Shown here: piece after piece, positions 7,154 to 16,151 of the stretch
Numbering within the stretch: position 1 is the first letter of the stretch
How the letters are laid out: each line of letters opens with the position of its first letter
NCBI GenBank assembly: GCA_964640385.1
Contig: CAZXFL010000001.1
Coordinates: 62,001 to 126,000, forward strand
DNA from: JBBDIK01 sp964640385
GTDB lineage: Bacteria > Actinomycetota > UBA4738 > JBBDHU01
Direction: 5' to 3'
DNA: 64,000 nucleotides
Position numbers and translations under genes: made by a program
The notes under the pieces: model-generated
Databases searched by the model: none
The model's input: the letters and a program-made list of their open reading frames with translations, nothing else
What the model was told of the DNA's origin: nothing

Positions 7154-8806
7154 CTACCAACCGATCTCGGGGTCCGCGAAGACGGCTTCACCCTCGACCA
7201 ACGTCAGGAGGGCCCGGGCGTCGCCGATCGGACCGCCGTCGGGCGCCAACAGGTTCCGGTCCGCGACCACCAGGTCCGCGTACTTCCCGGCCTCGAGTGA
7301 TCCGGTGACATCGTCCTGGTGGTTCACGTAGGCGGCACCCATGGTGTAGGCGCGGATCGCTTGCTCGAGCGAGATGGCTTCATCGGGAAGCAGCGGTTCC
7401 GCCTCGGGTGCGTCACGACCGATCCGCGTCACTGCCACCTCCATCTGCAGGAACACGTTGGGCGACGAAACGCTCCAGTCGCTCCCGCCCGCCATCCGGG
7501 CGCCGCTTCGGAGCAGGCTCCCGAACGGGTAGAGCCAGCCCGACCGCTCCGGGCCCAGGATCGGGATGTTCAGGAGGTCCATCGCGGGCTCGTGGCACGC
7601 CCACAGCGGCTGCATGTTCGCGGTCACATCGAGCTGGGCGAACCGACCGATATCGTCGGGGTGAACGATCTGGATGTGCGAGATGTGGTGGCGGTGGGCG
7701 CGCCTTCCCGCCTGGCTCACGTGAGCCAATGCGTTCAGCCCGTTGCGGACCGCCCGTTCGCCGATGGCATGCATGTGGATCTGGAAACCATCCTCATCCA
7801 GCATCGGCGCGATCTTGAGCAGCTGATCCGGGTCGATGAACTCGATGCCTCGCTCGGCCGTCGGTTTCCCATCCGGCCCGAGGTAGGGGTCGATGACGCA
7901 CGCGGTCTTGTTCTCTACGATCCCATCGAGCATGAGCTTGACGGATGTCGGCCGGAAGCTCCCTGCTGCGAACGCTTCCCGTTTCTCGCGAAGGTCGTCC
8001 AGTTGCCCGAGGCCCCGCTCCGGGAACCACCAGAGCGCGCCGACGACCCGCGCGGTCAACGCTCCGCTCTCCCCGAACTCCCGGTACACACCGAGCGCGT
8101 CCCCCCAGGAGGACTCCCCGACGATGGCGTCCTGCCATGACGTGATCCCCAAGGCGTGCAGGTACTCCTGTGCGACCAGCAACCCCCTCCGGACGTCGTC
8201 GATGGTCGGTGACGGGGCGAAGCGCCCGACGAGGTCGGCGGCGCCCTCCTGGAACATGCCGATGGGCTTCCCACCGGGGTCACGTTCGAGATACCCGTCC
8301 GGGGGATCGGGCGTGTCCTTCGTCACGCCGGCCAGTTCCATCGCCTTCGTGTTGGCCCAGGCGCCGTGGCCGTCCGAGTTCGAGAGGAAGGCAGGACGGT
8401 CCGGAACGACCGCATCCAGTTCGGCTGCGGTGGGGACGCCACCCGGGAAACTGGAGAGCCCCCACCCGCTGCCCAGGATCCAGGGCTCGTCGGGGTGGCT
8501 CGCGGCGTAGGCCCGGACCGCCTCGAGGACCTCGTCGTGGCCTTCGACCTCGAGGAGGTCGCACCGCATGCGGTCGATGCCGGCTATGGGCGGATGGACG
8601 TGCGCATCTTGGAAGCCGGGCAGGATCATCCGGCCGGGCAGGTCGAGCACACGGGTCGACGGGCCGCGCAGCTCGTCCACGTCTTCGCTGGAACCGACCG
8701 CCACGATGCGGCCCCCGCGCACGGCCAGCGCCTGCGCCCAGGGTTCCGCCGGATCGACCGTGTAGACGGCCGCCCCGGTCAGGATCAGATCGGCTTCGGT
8801 GCCCAC
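7154..8806 (-). CDS. Amidohydrolase family 3 protein (YtcJ-like)
   Basis: Metal-dependent hydrolase (550 aa) of the amidohydrolase-3 group, a cytoplasmic TIM-barrel enzyme cleaving C-N bonds. The N-terminal urease-like beta-sandwich precedes the metal motif FQDAHVHPP; later metal ligands sit in FQIHMHAIGERAV, HHISHIQIVHPDD and the Asp of GGSDWSVSSPN. The C-terminal sandwich ends with DLVVADRNLLA. The length is usual for YtcJ relatives. The start is GTG 8806; no Shine-Dalgarno is visible, but a TAGGAT -10-like box lies eight bases upstream, suggesting a leaderless message. It is in the same orientation as the methyltransferase cluster and 213 bases upstream of it, so a shared catabolic role is possible but unproven. 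The substrate is unknown. Confidence 0.85.
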   Translation of the reverse strand: MGTEADLILTGAAVYTVDPAEPWAQALAVRGGRIVAVGSSEDVDELRGPSTRVLDLPGRMILPGFQDAHVHPPIAGIDRMRCDLLEVEGHDEVLEAVRAYAASHPDEPWILGSGWGLSSFPGGVPTAAELDAVVPDRPAFLSNSDGHGAWANTKAMELAGVTKDTPDPPDGYLERDPGGKPIGMFQEGAADLVGRFAPSPTIDDVRRGLLVAQEYLHALGITSWQDAIVGESSWGDALGVYREFGESGALTARVVGALWWFPERGLGQLDDLREKREAFAAGSFRPTSVKLMLDGIVENKTACVIDPYLGPDGKPTAERGIEFIDPDQLLKIAPMLDEDGFQIHMHAIGERAVRNGLNALAHVSQAGRRAHRHHISHIQIVHPDDIGRFAQLDVTANMQPLWACHEPAMDLLNIPILGPERSGWLYPFGSLLRSGARMAGGSDWSVSSPNVFLQMEVAVTRIGRDAPEAEPLLPDEAISLEQAIRAYTMGAAYVNHQDDVTGSLEAGKYADLVVADRNLLAPDGGPIGDARALLTLVEGEAVFADPEIGW

Positions 8807-8814
8807 GAGGAGGA

Positions 8815-8820
8815 ATCCTA
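8815..8820 (-). promoter_or_regulatory. -10 box for leaderless amidohydrolase message
   Basis: TAGGAT on the - strand, eight bases before the GTG start; one of several -10-like boxes in the window placed 6-8 bases from a start codon. No clear -35 is seen. Confidence 0.4.
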
Positions 8821-8869
8821 CCGGCCCCTGCTACCCTTTCCCGGTCGAACGTCGAGGAGGCAAGAGCGG

Positions 8870-9310
8870 ATGGCGGGACCGGAACGGCTTGAGGTGCGCT
8901 ACGAGCACCTGTACGTGAAGGTGCCCGGCACCGACAAGCTGCGGAAGACAGCCGATGGCCGGCTGCGCTCCCTGCTCACTGACGGGTGGCGCGAGATCCA
9001 GCGCACCCAGGAGACCGACTACATCCAGGTCCGGCTCGAGCGGACGGGTCACAAGCCGCCGATGCGGCGCTTGCCCTACATCCCGCCGCAGCAGCCGCGC
9101 CAGCGGCGCGAGGGTGGATTCCGCGGCGGTGACCGTCGTGGCCCCGGTGGACCTGGTGGACCTGGTGGACCTGGTGGACGCCCGCCGCAGGGCCAAACCG
9201 CGCCTGCGCCGACGGCCGCTGCCCCCGTGACAGCCGCTGCCCCCGTGACACCGGCTCCAGAGTCGCCGGCAGCCCCGGCTCCAGCCCCAACCCCAACGTC
9301 TTCGTCCTAG
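8870..9310 (+). CDS. Unrecognised protein with conserved N-terminus and Gly/Pro/Ala-rich tail
   Basis: 146 aa, diverging from the amidohydrolase. I do not recognise a family. The first ~75 residues look folded (ERLEVRYEHLYVKVPGTDK, then LLTDGWREIQRTQE and DYIQVRLERTGHK) and end in a Pro/Arg-rich stretch. The rest is low complexity: Arg/Gly, then GPGGPGGPGG from a 9-bp DNA repeat, then Ala/Pro/Thr. The basic RGG-like linker would suit nucleic-acid or ribosome contact, but that is only inference. ATG 8870 has CGAGGAGG nine bases upstream. The frame extends further 5', where it only shadows the amidohydrolase. A bidirectional terminator follows. Confidence 0.7.
   Translation: MAGPERLEVRYEHLYVKVPGTDKLRKTADGRLRSLLTDGWREIQRTQETDYIQVRLERTGHKPPMRRLPYIPPQQPRQRREGGFRGGDRRGPGGPGGPGGPGGRPPQGQTAPAPTAAAPVTAAAPVTPAPESPAAPAPAPTPTSSS
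9146..9180 (+). repeat. 9-bp tandem repeat (GGTGGACCT, about 3.9 copies)
   Basis: Three exact copies of GGTGGACCT followed by GGTGGACG, inside the preceding CDS, encoding the Gly-Gly-Pro run. Copy number could vary by slippage; unit length nine keeps the frame. Confidence 0.9.
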
Positions 9311-9320
9311 ACGCGAACGA

Positions 9321-9346
9321 GCCCGGCCTACCGGCCGGGCCCTTTC
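9321..9346. terminator. Bidirectional terminator
   Basis: Perfect eight-base stem GCCCGGCC/GGCCGGGC with loop TACC, followed on the + strand by CCCTTT. It lies 11 bases past the stop of the + strand gene and 33 bases past the cold-shock stop on the - strand, so it can serve both. Confidence 0.75.
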
Positions 9347-9373
9347 ATCGCTCTGGTGGTCCTGCGCGATGTC

Positions 9374-9577
9374 CTATTGGGCGACACGGACGTTCGAAGC
9401 CTGCGGGCCTTTGTCGCCCGATGTGACCTCGTACTCGACCTTCTGTCCCTCATCCAGGGTCTTGAAGCCCTCGGACTGGATCGAGGAGAAGTGGACGAAC
9501 ACGTCGGTGCCGTCCTCGCCGGTGATGAAACCGTAGCCCTTCTCGGCGCTGAACCACTTCACGGTACCTGTCGCCAC
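9374..9577 (-). CDS. Cold-shock protein (CspA family)
   Basis: 67-aa single cold-shock domain, an RNA chaperone binding single-stranded nucleic acid. RNP1 is KGYGFITG and RNP2 is VFVHFSSIQ, within the usual five-strand barrel; the opening MATGTVKWFSAEKG is canonical. It starts at GTG 9577 with AAGGAAC six bases upstream. About 100 bases separate it from the upstream tRNA-Leu and could hold a regulated leader, but I see no specific fold there. Confidence 0.95.
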   Translation of the reverse strand: MATGTVKWFSAEKGYGFITGEDGTDVFVHFSSIQSEGFKTLDEGQKVEYEVTSGDKGPQASNVRVAQ

Positions 9578-9677
9578 CCGCTGTTCCTTTCCGAACGACG
9601 TACGCGCCGGACTGTAACACGAGGGGCCATCCGGGGGACAACGGGCGTCGGACGGGCTCTTCAGGTGGGTGATCAGG

Positions 9678-9767
9678 TGGTGTCGGAGGAGGGATTTGAA
9701 CCCTCACGCCCCGTAAGGGGCACTAGGCCCTCAACCTAGCGCGTCTACCAAGTTCCGCCACTCCGAC
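9678..9767 (-). tRNA. tRNA-Leu (anticodon GAG)
   Basis: Acceptor arms GTCGGAG/CTCCGAC pair over seven bases. The anticodon loop TTGAGGG between CTAGG and CCTAG gives GAG. The long variable arm (GCCCCTTACGGGGC) is class II, and the T arm GGGTTCAAATCCC is normal. Discriminator A is followed by an encoded CCA at 9678-9680. It sits between secG and csp on the same strand, as the GAG tRNA-Leu gene leuU neighbours secG in E. coli. Confidence 0.95.
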
Positions 9768-9815
9768 GAGTGCGCCCGAGATCCTACCCGGGCCGTCCGG
9801 CCCGCTCGGCCGGCC

Positions 9816-10040
9816 CTAGCTCCACTTCCAGGAGAGCCAGAAGGTCGTCATCCCGAACACAACGGCCGTGATCACCGTGATGCGGTCCAGCCGGCGTTCC
9901 ATGCCGGTCCCGCCCGAGAGCCCAGCTCCGCCGCCGAACATGTCCGACAGTCCCCCACCCTTCCCGGAGTGCAGCAGCACCAGGAAGATCAGCGCGAGCG
10001 CGGCGATGACGTCGGTGATCAGGACGATGACGTTGAGCAT
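9816..10040 (-). CDS. secG: Preprotein translocase subunit SecG
   Basis: 74-aa membrane protein of the SecYEG channel. Two hydrophobic segments (IVLITDVIAALALIFLVLLH and ITVITAVVFGMTTFWLSW) flank a Gly-rich cytoplasmic loop with SGKGGGLSDMFGGG, the family hallmark. I start at ATG 10040 with GAGGAGAACC upstream; the frame is open further 5' but would run into the opp ATPase region without sense. In most Actinomycetota secG directly follows tpiA; here a five-gene ABC operon and a phosphoglycerate mutase intervene. Confidence 0.93.
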   Translation of the reverse strand: MLNVIVLITDVIAALALIFLVLLHSGKGGGLSDMFGGGAGLSGGTGMERRLDRITVITAVVFGMTTFWLSWKWS

Positions 10041-10084
10041 CGGTTCTCCTCGTGTGGGTGTCCCCGATGATAGCGCGAGCGGGC

Positions 10085-11103
<1,019 letters not shown>

Positions 11104-11107
<4 letters not shown>

Positions 11108-12120
11108 GTTCGGTGGTCCCTCAGTTCGGTGAACAACCGTTCCTTCTCCTCGGGGGCGAGGAAACACGCTGAGGCATGGGTTCCGGCGTCGGCCACGAGC
11201 TCTGGCCGTTCCGACCGACACCGGTCCATGACGTGTGGGCAGCGGGGATGGAAGGCGCAACCACTCGGAACCCCGATCAAGGATGGCGGCAGCCCGGCGA
11301 TCGGGGTGAGGCGATCCCCGGCCGGATCCTCGAGACGCGGGATGGAACCGAGCAGGCCCCAGGTGTAGGGGTGGCGAGCGCGGTAGTAGAGATCATCAGC
11401 CCGGCCTCGTTCGACAATCCGGCCTGCGTACATGACCGCGATCTCGTCGCAGTGCTCGGCGACCACCCCGAGGTCGTGCGTGATGAGCACCACGGCCGTG
11501 TTCATCTCCTCACGGAGGCGCTGGATCAGATCGAGGATCTGCGCTTGCACCGTCACATCCAGCGCCGTGGTCGGCTCGTCCGCGATCAGCAGGACCGGGT
11601 CCAGCGCGAGGGCCATCGCGATCATCGCGCGCTGACGCATCCCCCCGGAAAACTCATGTGGATACTGCCGGGCCCGTTCCGCCGGCTTCGCGATGGCCAC
11701 CTTGGCTAGCATGTCCACCGCACGTTCCGATGCCTCCCGCTTGGAGATCGGCTCGTGGGCCCGGATCGCTTCGGCGATCTGGTCCCCGACCCGGTAGAAG
11801 GGGTGGAGGGAGGTCATCGGATCCTGGAAGATCATGCTGATCTGTCGACCTCGAACCTCCTGCATCTCCGACGACGAGAGGGTGAGAAGATCCCGGCCTC
11901 CGAAGTGCGCCGCACCCTCGCGCACCGACGACGCCGGATCCAGCAGACCCATCACGGCGAGCCAGGAGACACTCTTACCCGAACCTGACTCCCCCACAAC
12001 GCCGACCATCGACCCGGCCTCAACCGACAGGCTGATCCCATCGACCGCCTTCACCGTGCCATCCTCGGTGGGGAACCGGACGCGGAGGTCGTCGATCTCG
12101 AGGATGGGCTTGGATGTCAT
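11104..12120 (-). CDS. Oligopeptide/dipeptide ABC transporter ATP-binding protein (OppD/DppD-like)
   Basis: First ATPase (338 aa) of the importer. Walker A VGESGSGKS, Q-loop MIFQDPMTSLHPF, signature FSGGMRQR (the OppD variant), Walker B LIADEPTTALDVT, and switch His LITHDLGVVAEH. The C-terminal oligo_HPY region has HPYTWGLLGSIP and GCAFHPRCP. It starts at ATG 12120, two bases after the permease stop and overlapping oppF by four, so the whole transporter is translationally linked. Confidence 0.93.
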
Positions 12121-12122
12121 CG

Positions 12123-13094
12123 CTACTCGTACCTCACCCGGGGATCCAGGAACGCGTACGACACGTCGACAACCAGATTCGCGACGACGATGAAGAAGGC
12201 GGCGATCACGGTGACGGCCATCGTGGCCGGGAAGTCGTTGTTGTTAAGGGCATCCACTGCGTACTTCCCGAGACCGTGGAGGTTGAAGGCGACCTCGGTG
12301 ATGATCACGCCTCCGAGGAGCGCCCCGACATCGAGTCCCAGCATCGTCACGATGGGAGTCAGTGACGAGCGCAGCCCGTGTTTGTAGATCACCCGGCGTT
12401 CGGAGAGACCTTTGGCTCGAGCCGTCCGGATGTAGTCCTCACCCAAGGTCTCGAGCATGTTGCTCCGGACCATCCTGGTGTAGAAGGCAGCCGACGTGAT
12501 CGCGATCGTGAGCCACGGCAACCAGAACCGCCCCTGCACGATCGCCTCGGGGATCGACTCGTTCACGGGGATCCCGCTGCTCGGCGCCCAACCGAGCTTG
12601 AACGCGAATACGAAGAGCAAGAGTTGCGCGATCCAGAACGTCGGCGCTGAGACCCCGACGATGGCGCCGACCATCGCCGTCCGGTCCGCGAGCGTGCCTC
12701 GCTTGACCGCCGAGATGACTCCGGTGGGGATCCCGATCGCCAGCCAGAGGATGGCACCGCCGATGGCCAGCGTGGCCGTGATCGGGAACCGCTCGGCGAT
12801 CTCCTCCCGAACCGCGACTCCACTGCCATACGAGTAGTACACGTCCTCGTTGAGGAACCACCCGGGAACCGGCACCAGTCCCTTTGCGAAACGGCCGTAC
12901 TGCACGTACCACGGCTGATCCAGGCCGAGACCCGCCCGCGCCTCCGCGATCGCCTCCGGCGTCGGTGATTTGCCCGCGGCTCTCCTGGCCGGATCCCCTG
13001 GAGGGATCACGACGAAGATGAGGAAGGTCACCACCGACACGATCCACAGAACCAGGACCATGAAGAGGGCACGCCGGATCAGGTACCGGCCCAT
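12123..13094 (-). CDS. Peptide-type ABC transporter permease (OppB/DppB-like)
   Basis: Inner-membrane permease (323 aa) with the N-terminal signature MGRYLIRRALFMVLVLW, an extracellular loop with DPARRAAGKSPTPEAI and GLDQPWYVQYGRF, and six predicted membrane spans. The EAA loop is YIRTARAKGLSERRVIYKHG, followed by LRSSLTPIVTMLGLDVG. The C-terminus FLDPRVRYE is typical. ATG 13094. It pairs with the DppC-type permease encoded upstream of the binding protein. Confidence 0.93.
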   Translation of the reverse strand: MGRYLIRRALFMVLVLWIVSVVTFLIFVVIPPGDPARRAAGKSPTPEAIAEARAGLGLDQPWYVQYGRFAKGLVPVPGWFLNEDVYYSYGSGVAVREEIAERFPITATLAIGGAILWLAIGIPTGVISAVKRGTLADRTAMVGAIVGVSAPTFWIAQLLLFVFAFKLGWAPSSGIPVNESIPEAIVQGRFWLPWLTIAITSAAFYTRMVRSNMLETLGEDYIRTARAKGLSERRVIYKHGLRSSLTPIVTMLGLDVGALLGGVIITEVAFNLHGLGKYAVDALNNNDFPATMAVTVIAAFFIVVANLVVDVSYAFLDPRVRYE

Positions 13095-13154
13095 GTCGCT
13101 CCCGCAAGTCCTGCCGCCGCTGGATCACCCAGATCGGTCATGTGCGTCGCCGGG

Positions 13155-15014
13155 TCACGCTCCCCCTACGGCAACGTGGTCGAGCGACATCATGTCCGCC
13201 CAGGTATCCACGTGGTAGTTCTGCAGCCGCTCGGAAACGATGTCGATCCAGTTCGAGAACCCGAACGGGACCCACGGAACGACCTCCTCCATCAGATAGC
13301 GGTCGAACGCCGCGTAGCACGTCACGCGTGGTGTTCCCTCCAGCACCTCGCACTCCCTCATGCGCTCCTCAGCGCTGGGCACCTCCGTCGTGGCGTATCC
13401 CCACTTCTTCAACTGCGCCGGGCTCGCACCGACGAGTCCGGCATTCGTTCCCTCGAGGAACTCGACTCCGAAGAGCGGCGGAGCGAACGTATATGCATCC
13501 GGGTAGTCGCGCGCCCACGCGAAGGTGGGGCAGAACGCGACGTGATTGTTCGGATCCTCACACTGGTCGTACATCGCGTAGTACCCGACGTACTTCACAT
13601 CCAGGGTGATCCCGAGGTTCTTGAGTCCGTCCTCGATCACTGCGACTTGCTTCGGCCGCGGGGTCGCCTGGTAGGCCACGGTCAATACGCCTTCACACAC
13701 GGGGTCGTCGCAGACGCCGTCACCGTTGGAGTCGTACATGGACTCCTTCATGGCCTCCTTGGCGGCCTCGACATCGCCTCGATCGCCGGGAGTCCCGTAG
13801 GGGGCGTAGTCCGCATTGATGCCACCGGTCAGGCCATCGGGGATGATGTGGTTGGCGATATCGCCGAGGATGGCTCCCCCTCCGACCCGCCGCCGAGCTT
13901 CCTTGTCCACCACCAGATTGACGGCCTTGCGTACGGCGATGTCGTCGAACGGAGGCTCTGCCACGTTGAATGCCCCGTAGCTCGTCGTGTCCGTCGGTGT
14001 CACGTGCATCCTCGGCTGGAGCGCGGGATCGTTCTGGTAGCGCTGGATCTGGTCGGGCGATTGGTCGGCGTTGAACCCGGCGTCGATCTCACCCGCATCC
14101 ACCTTGTTGGAGATGTCCTCCACCGTGGCGCCGATGTCCATCTGGATCTCATCCACGTAGGCGGGCCGAAGCGGATCGGTGGCCGGATCCCACGAGGGGT
14201 TGCGCACCAGATGGATCGAGCGGTCCGGATCGTATCCGGGCGCCGGGGTCTGGTCCTCGGGCGCGTCGGCGAAAGTCATCTGCTCGCTTCCCTCGAACAT
14301 GTACGGCCCCGTCGCCACCTGGAACCGTCCGAAGTCCTTGGTGTGACCCTCGGCGATGCCGAGTGGTGCATCCGGGTTATCCGGATTGGGCGGGATCGGC
14401 GAAGCAGCCGCCATCGCCATCCGGTACCCGAAGTCCCCGAGAGGGTCGGTGAGCCTCACGACCAAGGTGTGGTCGTCGGGAGCCGTCATGCCGCTGATGG
14501 TGTCGGCCTTCCCGTCGGAGAACTCCTCGAACCCTTCGATGATGTGGTAGTAGGGCCGGTAGCCCCCTCGCGATGCCTCCGGGTCGGCCTCGCGCATCAT
14601 CGCGCGGATGAAGTCGGGGGCGGTCATTTCGACGTCTTGCAAGGGCGGGCCGTACATGATCCCCGGACGCAGGCGGAACGTCCACGTGAGTCCATCCTCC
14701 GAGATCTCCGGCAGCTCGGCCGCGAGATCGGGGTGAAGCTCTGCGCCGCCCTGGTCAGCCTCCATCCCGTTGTTCGAGAGCAAGGTTCGCGTGATGACCC
14801 GCTGGAACTCCCAGTTCACCGAGCAGTACGCCTTCTGGGGATCGAACGAGTTACACACATCACTCTCTGAAGCGAGCAGAAGGGTGCCGCCGCGTTCGGG
14901 TTCGCCGCCGGCCCCCTGACCTGTCGTTGCGTCCTGACCGGACTTCGCTCCGGGACAGGCCGTCGCGACTAGCGCCGCGAGCGTGACCATCAGGATGATC
15001 TTTCTCGTCCTCAT
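13155..15014 (-). CDS. ABC transporter substrate-binding lipoprotein, family 5 (OppA/DppA-like)
   Basis: Exported 619-aa binding protein. The signal peptide MRTRKIILMVTLAALVATAC ends with a lipobox-like ATAC, placing the lipidated Cys at residue 20. SBP family 5 landmarks include GGTLLLASESD, LSEDGLTWTFRLRPG-type text (here EISEDGLTWTFRLRPGIMY), VAEPPFDDIAVRKAVNLVV and YAPYGTPGDRGDVEAAKEAM. ATG 15014 has GGAGGAACG. The gene lies between the two permeases, not first as is common. The cargo may be peptides, a sugar or nickel; the sequence does not decide. Confidence 0.9.
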   Translation of the reverse strand: MRTRKIILMVTLAALVATACPGAKSGQDATTGQGAGGEPERGGTLLLASESDVCNSFDPQKAYCSVNWEFQRVITRTLLSNNGMEADQGGAELHPDLAAELPEISEDGLTWTFRLRPGIMYGPPLQDVEMTAPDFIRAMMREADPEASRGGYRPYYHIIEGFEEFSDGKADTISGMTAPDDHTLVVRLTDPLGDFGYRMAMAAASPIPPNPDNPDAPLGIAEGHTKDFGRFQVATGPYMFEGSEQMTFADAPEDQTPAPGYDPDRSIHLVRNPSWDPATDPLRPAYVDEIQMDIGATVEDISNKVDAGEIDAGFNADQSPDQIQRYQNDPALQPRMHVTPTDTTSYGAFNVAEPPFDDIAVRKAVNLVVDKEARRRVGGGAILGDIANHIIPDGLTGGINADYAPYGTPGDRGDVEAAKEAMKESMYDSNGDGVCDDPVCEGVLTVAYQATPRPKQVAVIEDGLKNLGITLDVKYVGYYAMYDQCEDPNNHVAFCPTFAWARDYPDAYTFAPPLFGVEFLEGTNAGLVGASPAQLKKWGYATTEVPSAEERMRECEVLEGTPRVTCYAAFDRYLMEEVVPWVPFGFSNWIDIVSERLQNYHVDTWADMMSLDHVAVGGA

Positions 15015-15062
15015 CGTTCCTCCTTCATCTCACAGCACGTTGCGGTTCTCGGTTCGTGTACC

Positions 15063-16073
15063 TCACTCCTCCAGGGTTGCCCCCGTTCGAGGATCGAGCG
15101 CGTCCCGAAGGCCGTCGCCCACCAGGTTGAACGCGAGTGTCGTTGCGAACAGGAACAGCCCCGGGAAGAGCATGTACCACCAGGCGTACCGGAACGAGCC
15201 GCTCGCCTCCTGCAGCATGGCGCCCCACGACGGGATGGACTCAGGGATGCCGATCCCGAGGTACGACAGCGCCGCCTCGAACAGGATGTTGGTCGGGATC
15301 ATCAGGGTCGCGTACACGATCAGTGGCGCGACGAGGTTCGGGAACACCTCTCGCCTCATGATCGTTCGATCGGACGCGCCGAGCGCCCGCGAGGCCTGGA
15401 TGAACTCCTTCTCCCGGAGGGACAACACCTGCCCCCGCACGATCCGCGCGACGTACGGCCAGCTGAAGAGTCCGATCACCAGGGCGACCAAGAGCAGGCC
15501 GGGCTTGATCAGTCCCCAGAGACATCCTTCCTTCGTCGTGCCGCATGCCGCGACCAGGCCCAGGGCCAGCAGGATCACCGGGAGCGCCAGGAACACATCG
15601 GAGATGCGGGAGATGACGGTGTCGGCCTTGCCCCGATAGAAACCGGCCATCACGCCGAGCGACACGCCGATGACCAGTTCGATCCCCGTTGCCAGGAGCG
15701 CAACCGTCAGGGACGTCCGGGCCCCATACATGATGCGTACGAACAGATCCCGACCCGTGAGGTCGGCGCCGAACCAGAAGGTGGCCGAGGGCGCTGCCTT
15801 CTCCGGCGAGAATCCGAGCTCGCTGGTCGTCGTCTCGTAGACGAAGAGCTCGTTCGGTCCGTGCCCAGTCATCGCTGCGAACAGGGGAGCCGCCAACGCC
15901 AGCGCCATCATGACGACGACGAACATGCCGCCGACGATCGCCCAACGATCCCGTCGGAACCGTCGCCAGAAGAGTTGCCACGGACTGCAGCCGATGATGG
16001 CATCTGAGGGAGGACCGGCGGGCGCTCCGTGCGGCCCGTCCGTCAGGAGGGCCGGCTCGCTGACCTGTGCCAA
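15063..16073 (-). CDS. Peptide-type ABC transporter permease (OppC/DppC-like)
   Basis: 336-aa permease, first gene of the opp-type operon. The OppC N-terminal region (LFWRRFRRDRWAIVGG) precedes six spans. A long periplasmic loop with GADLTGRDLFVRIMYGARTSL is the family hallmark, and the EAA loop is FIQASRALGASDRTIMRREV. The C-terminus has NLVGDGLRDALDPR. The start is apparently TTG 16073, seven bases after GGAGGG; I found no better ATG. A 69-base gap with no strong terminator separates it from apgM, so read-through from the glycolytic genes is possible. Confidence 0.91.
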   Translation of the reverse strand: MAQVSEPALLTDGPHGAPAGPPSDAIIGCSPWQLFWRRFRRDRWAIVGGMFVVVMMALALAAPLFAAMTGHGPNELFVYETTTSELGFSPEKAAPSATFWFGADLTGRDLFVRIMYGARTSLTVALLATGIELVIGVSLGVMAGFYRGKADTVISRISDVFLALPVILLALGLVAACGTTKEGCLWGLIKPGLLLVALVIGLFSWPYVARIVRGQVLSLREKEFIQASRALGASDRTIMRREVFPNLVAPLIVYATLMIPTNILFEAALSYLGIGIPESIPSWGAMLQEASGSFRYAWWYMLFPGLFLFATTLAFNLVGDGLRDALDPRTGATLEE

Positions 16074-16131
16074 AGGTGTGACCCTCCGTTCTCGCCCCCA
16101 GCATGGAGTTCCCCGCCCCCACCGAGGGGTT

Positions 16132-16151
16132 CTAGTGCATGGCTAGTGCAT
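16132..16151 (-). repeat. Tandem duplication of the apgM 3' end
   Basis: ATGCACTAG, the last two codons and stop of apgM, occurs twice 11 bases apart on the - strand (16143-16151 and 16132-16140). It is probably a replication-slippage duplication just past the stop. Confidence 0.7.

Noticed and set aside
13140..14870. 576-codon + strand frame opposite the peptide-binding protein
   Set aside because: Composition typical of an antisense shadow; the - strand frame has a signal peptide and family motifs.
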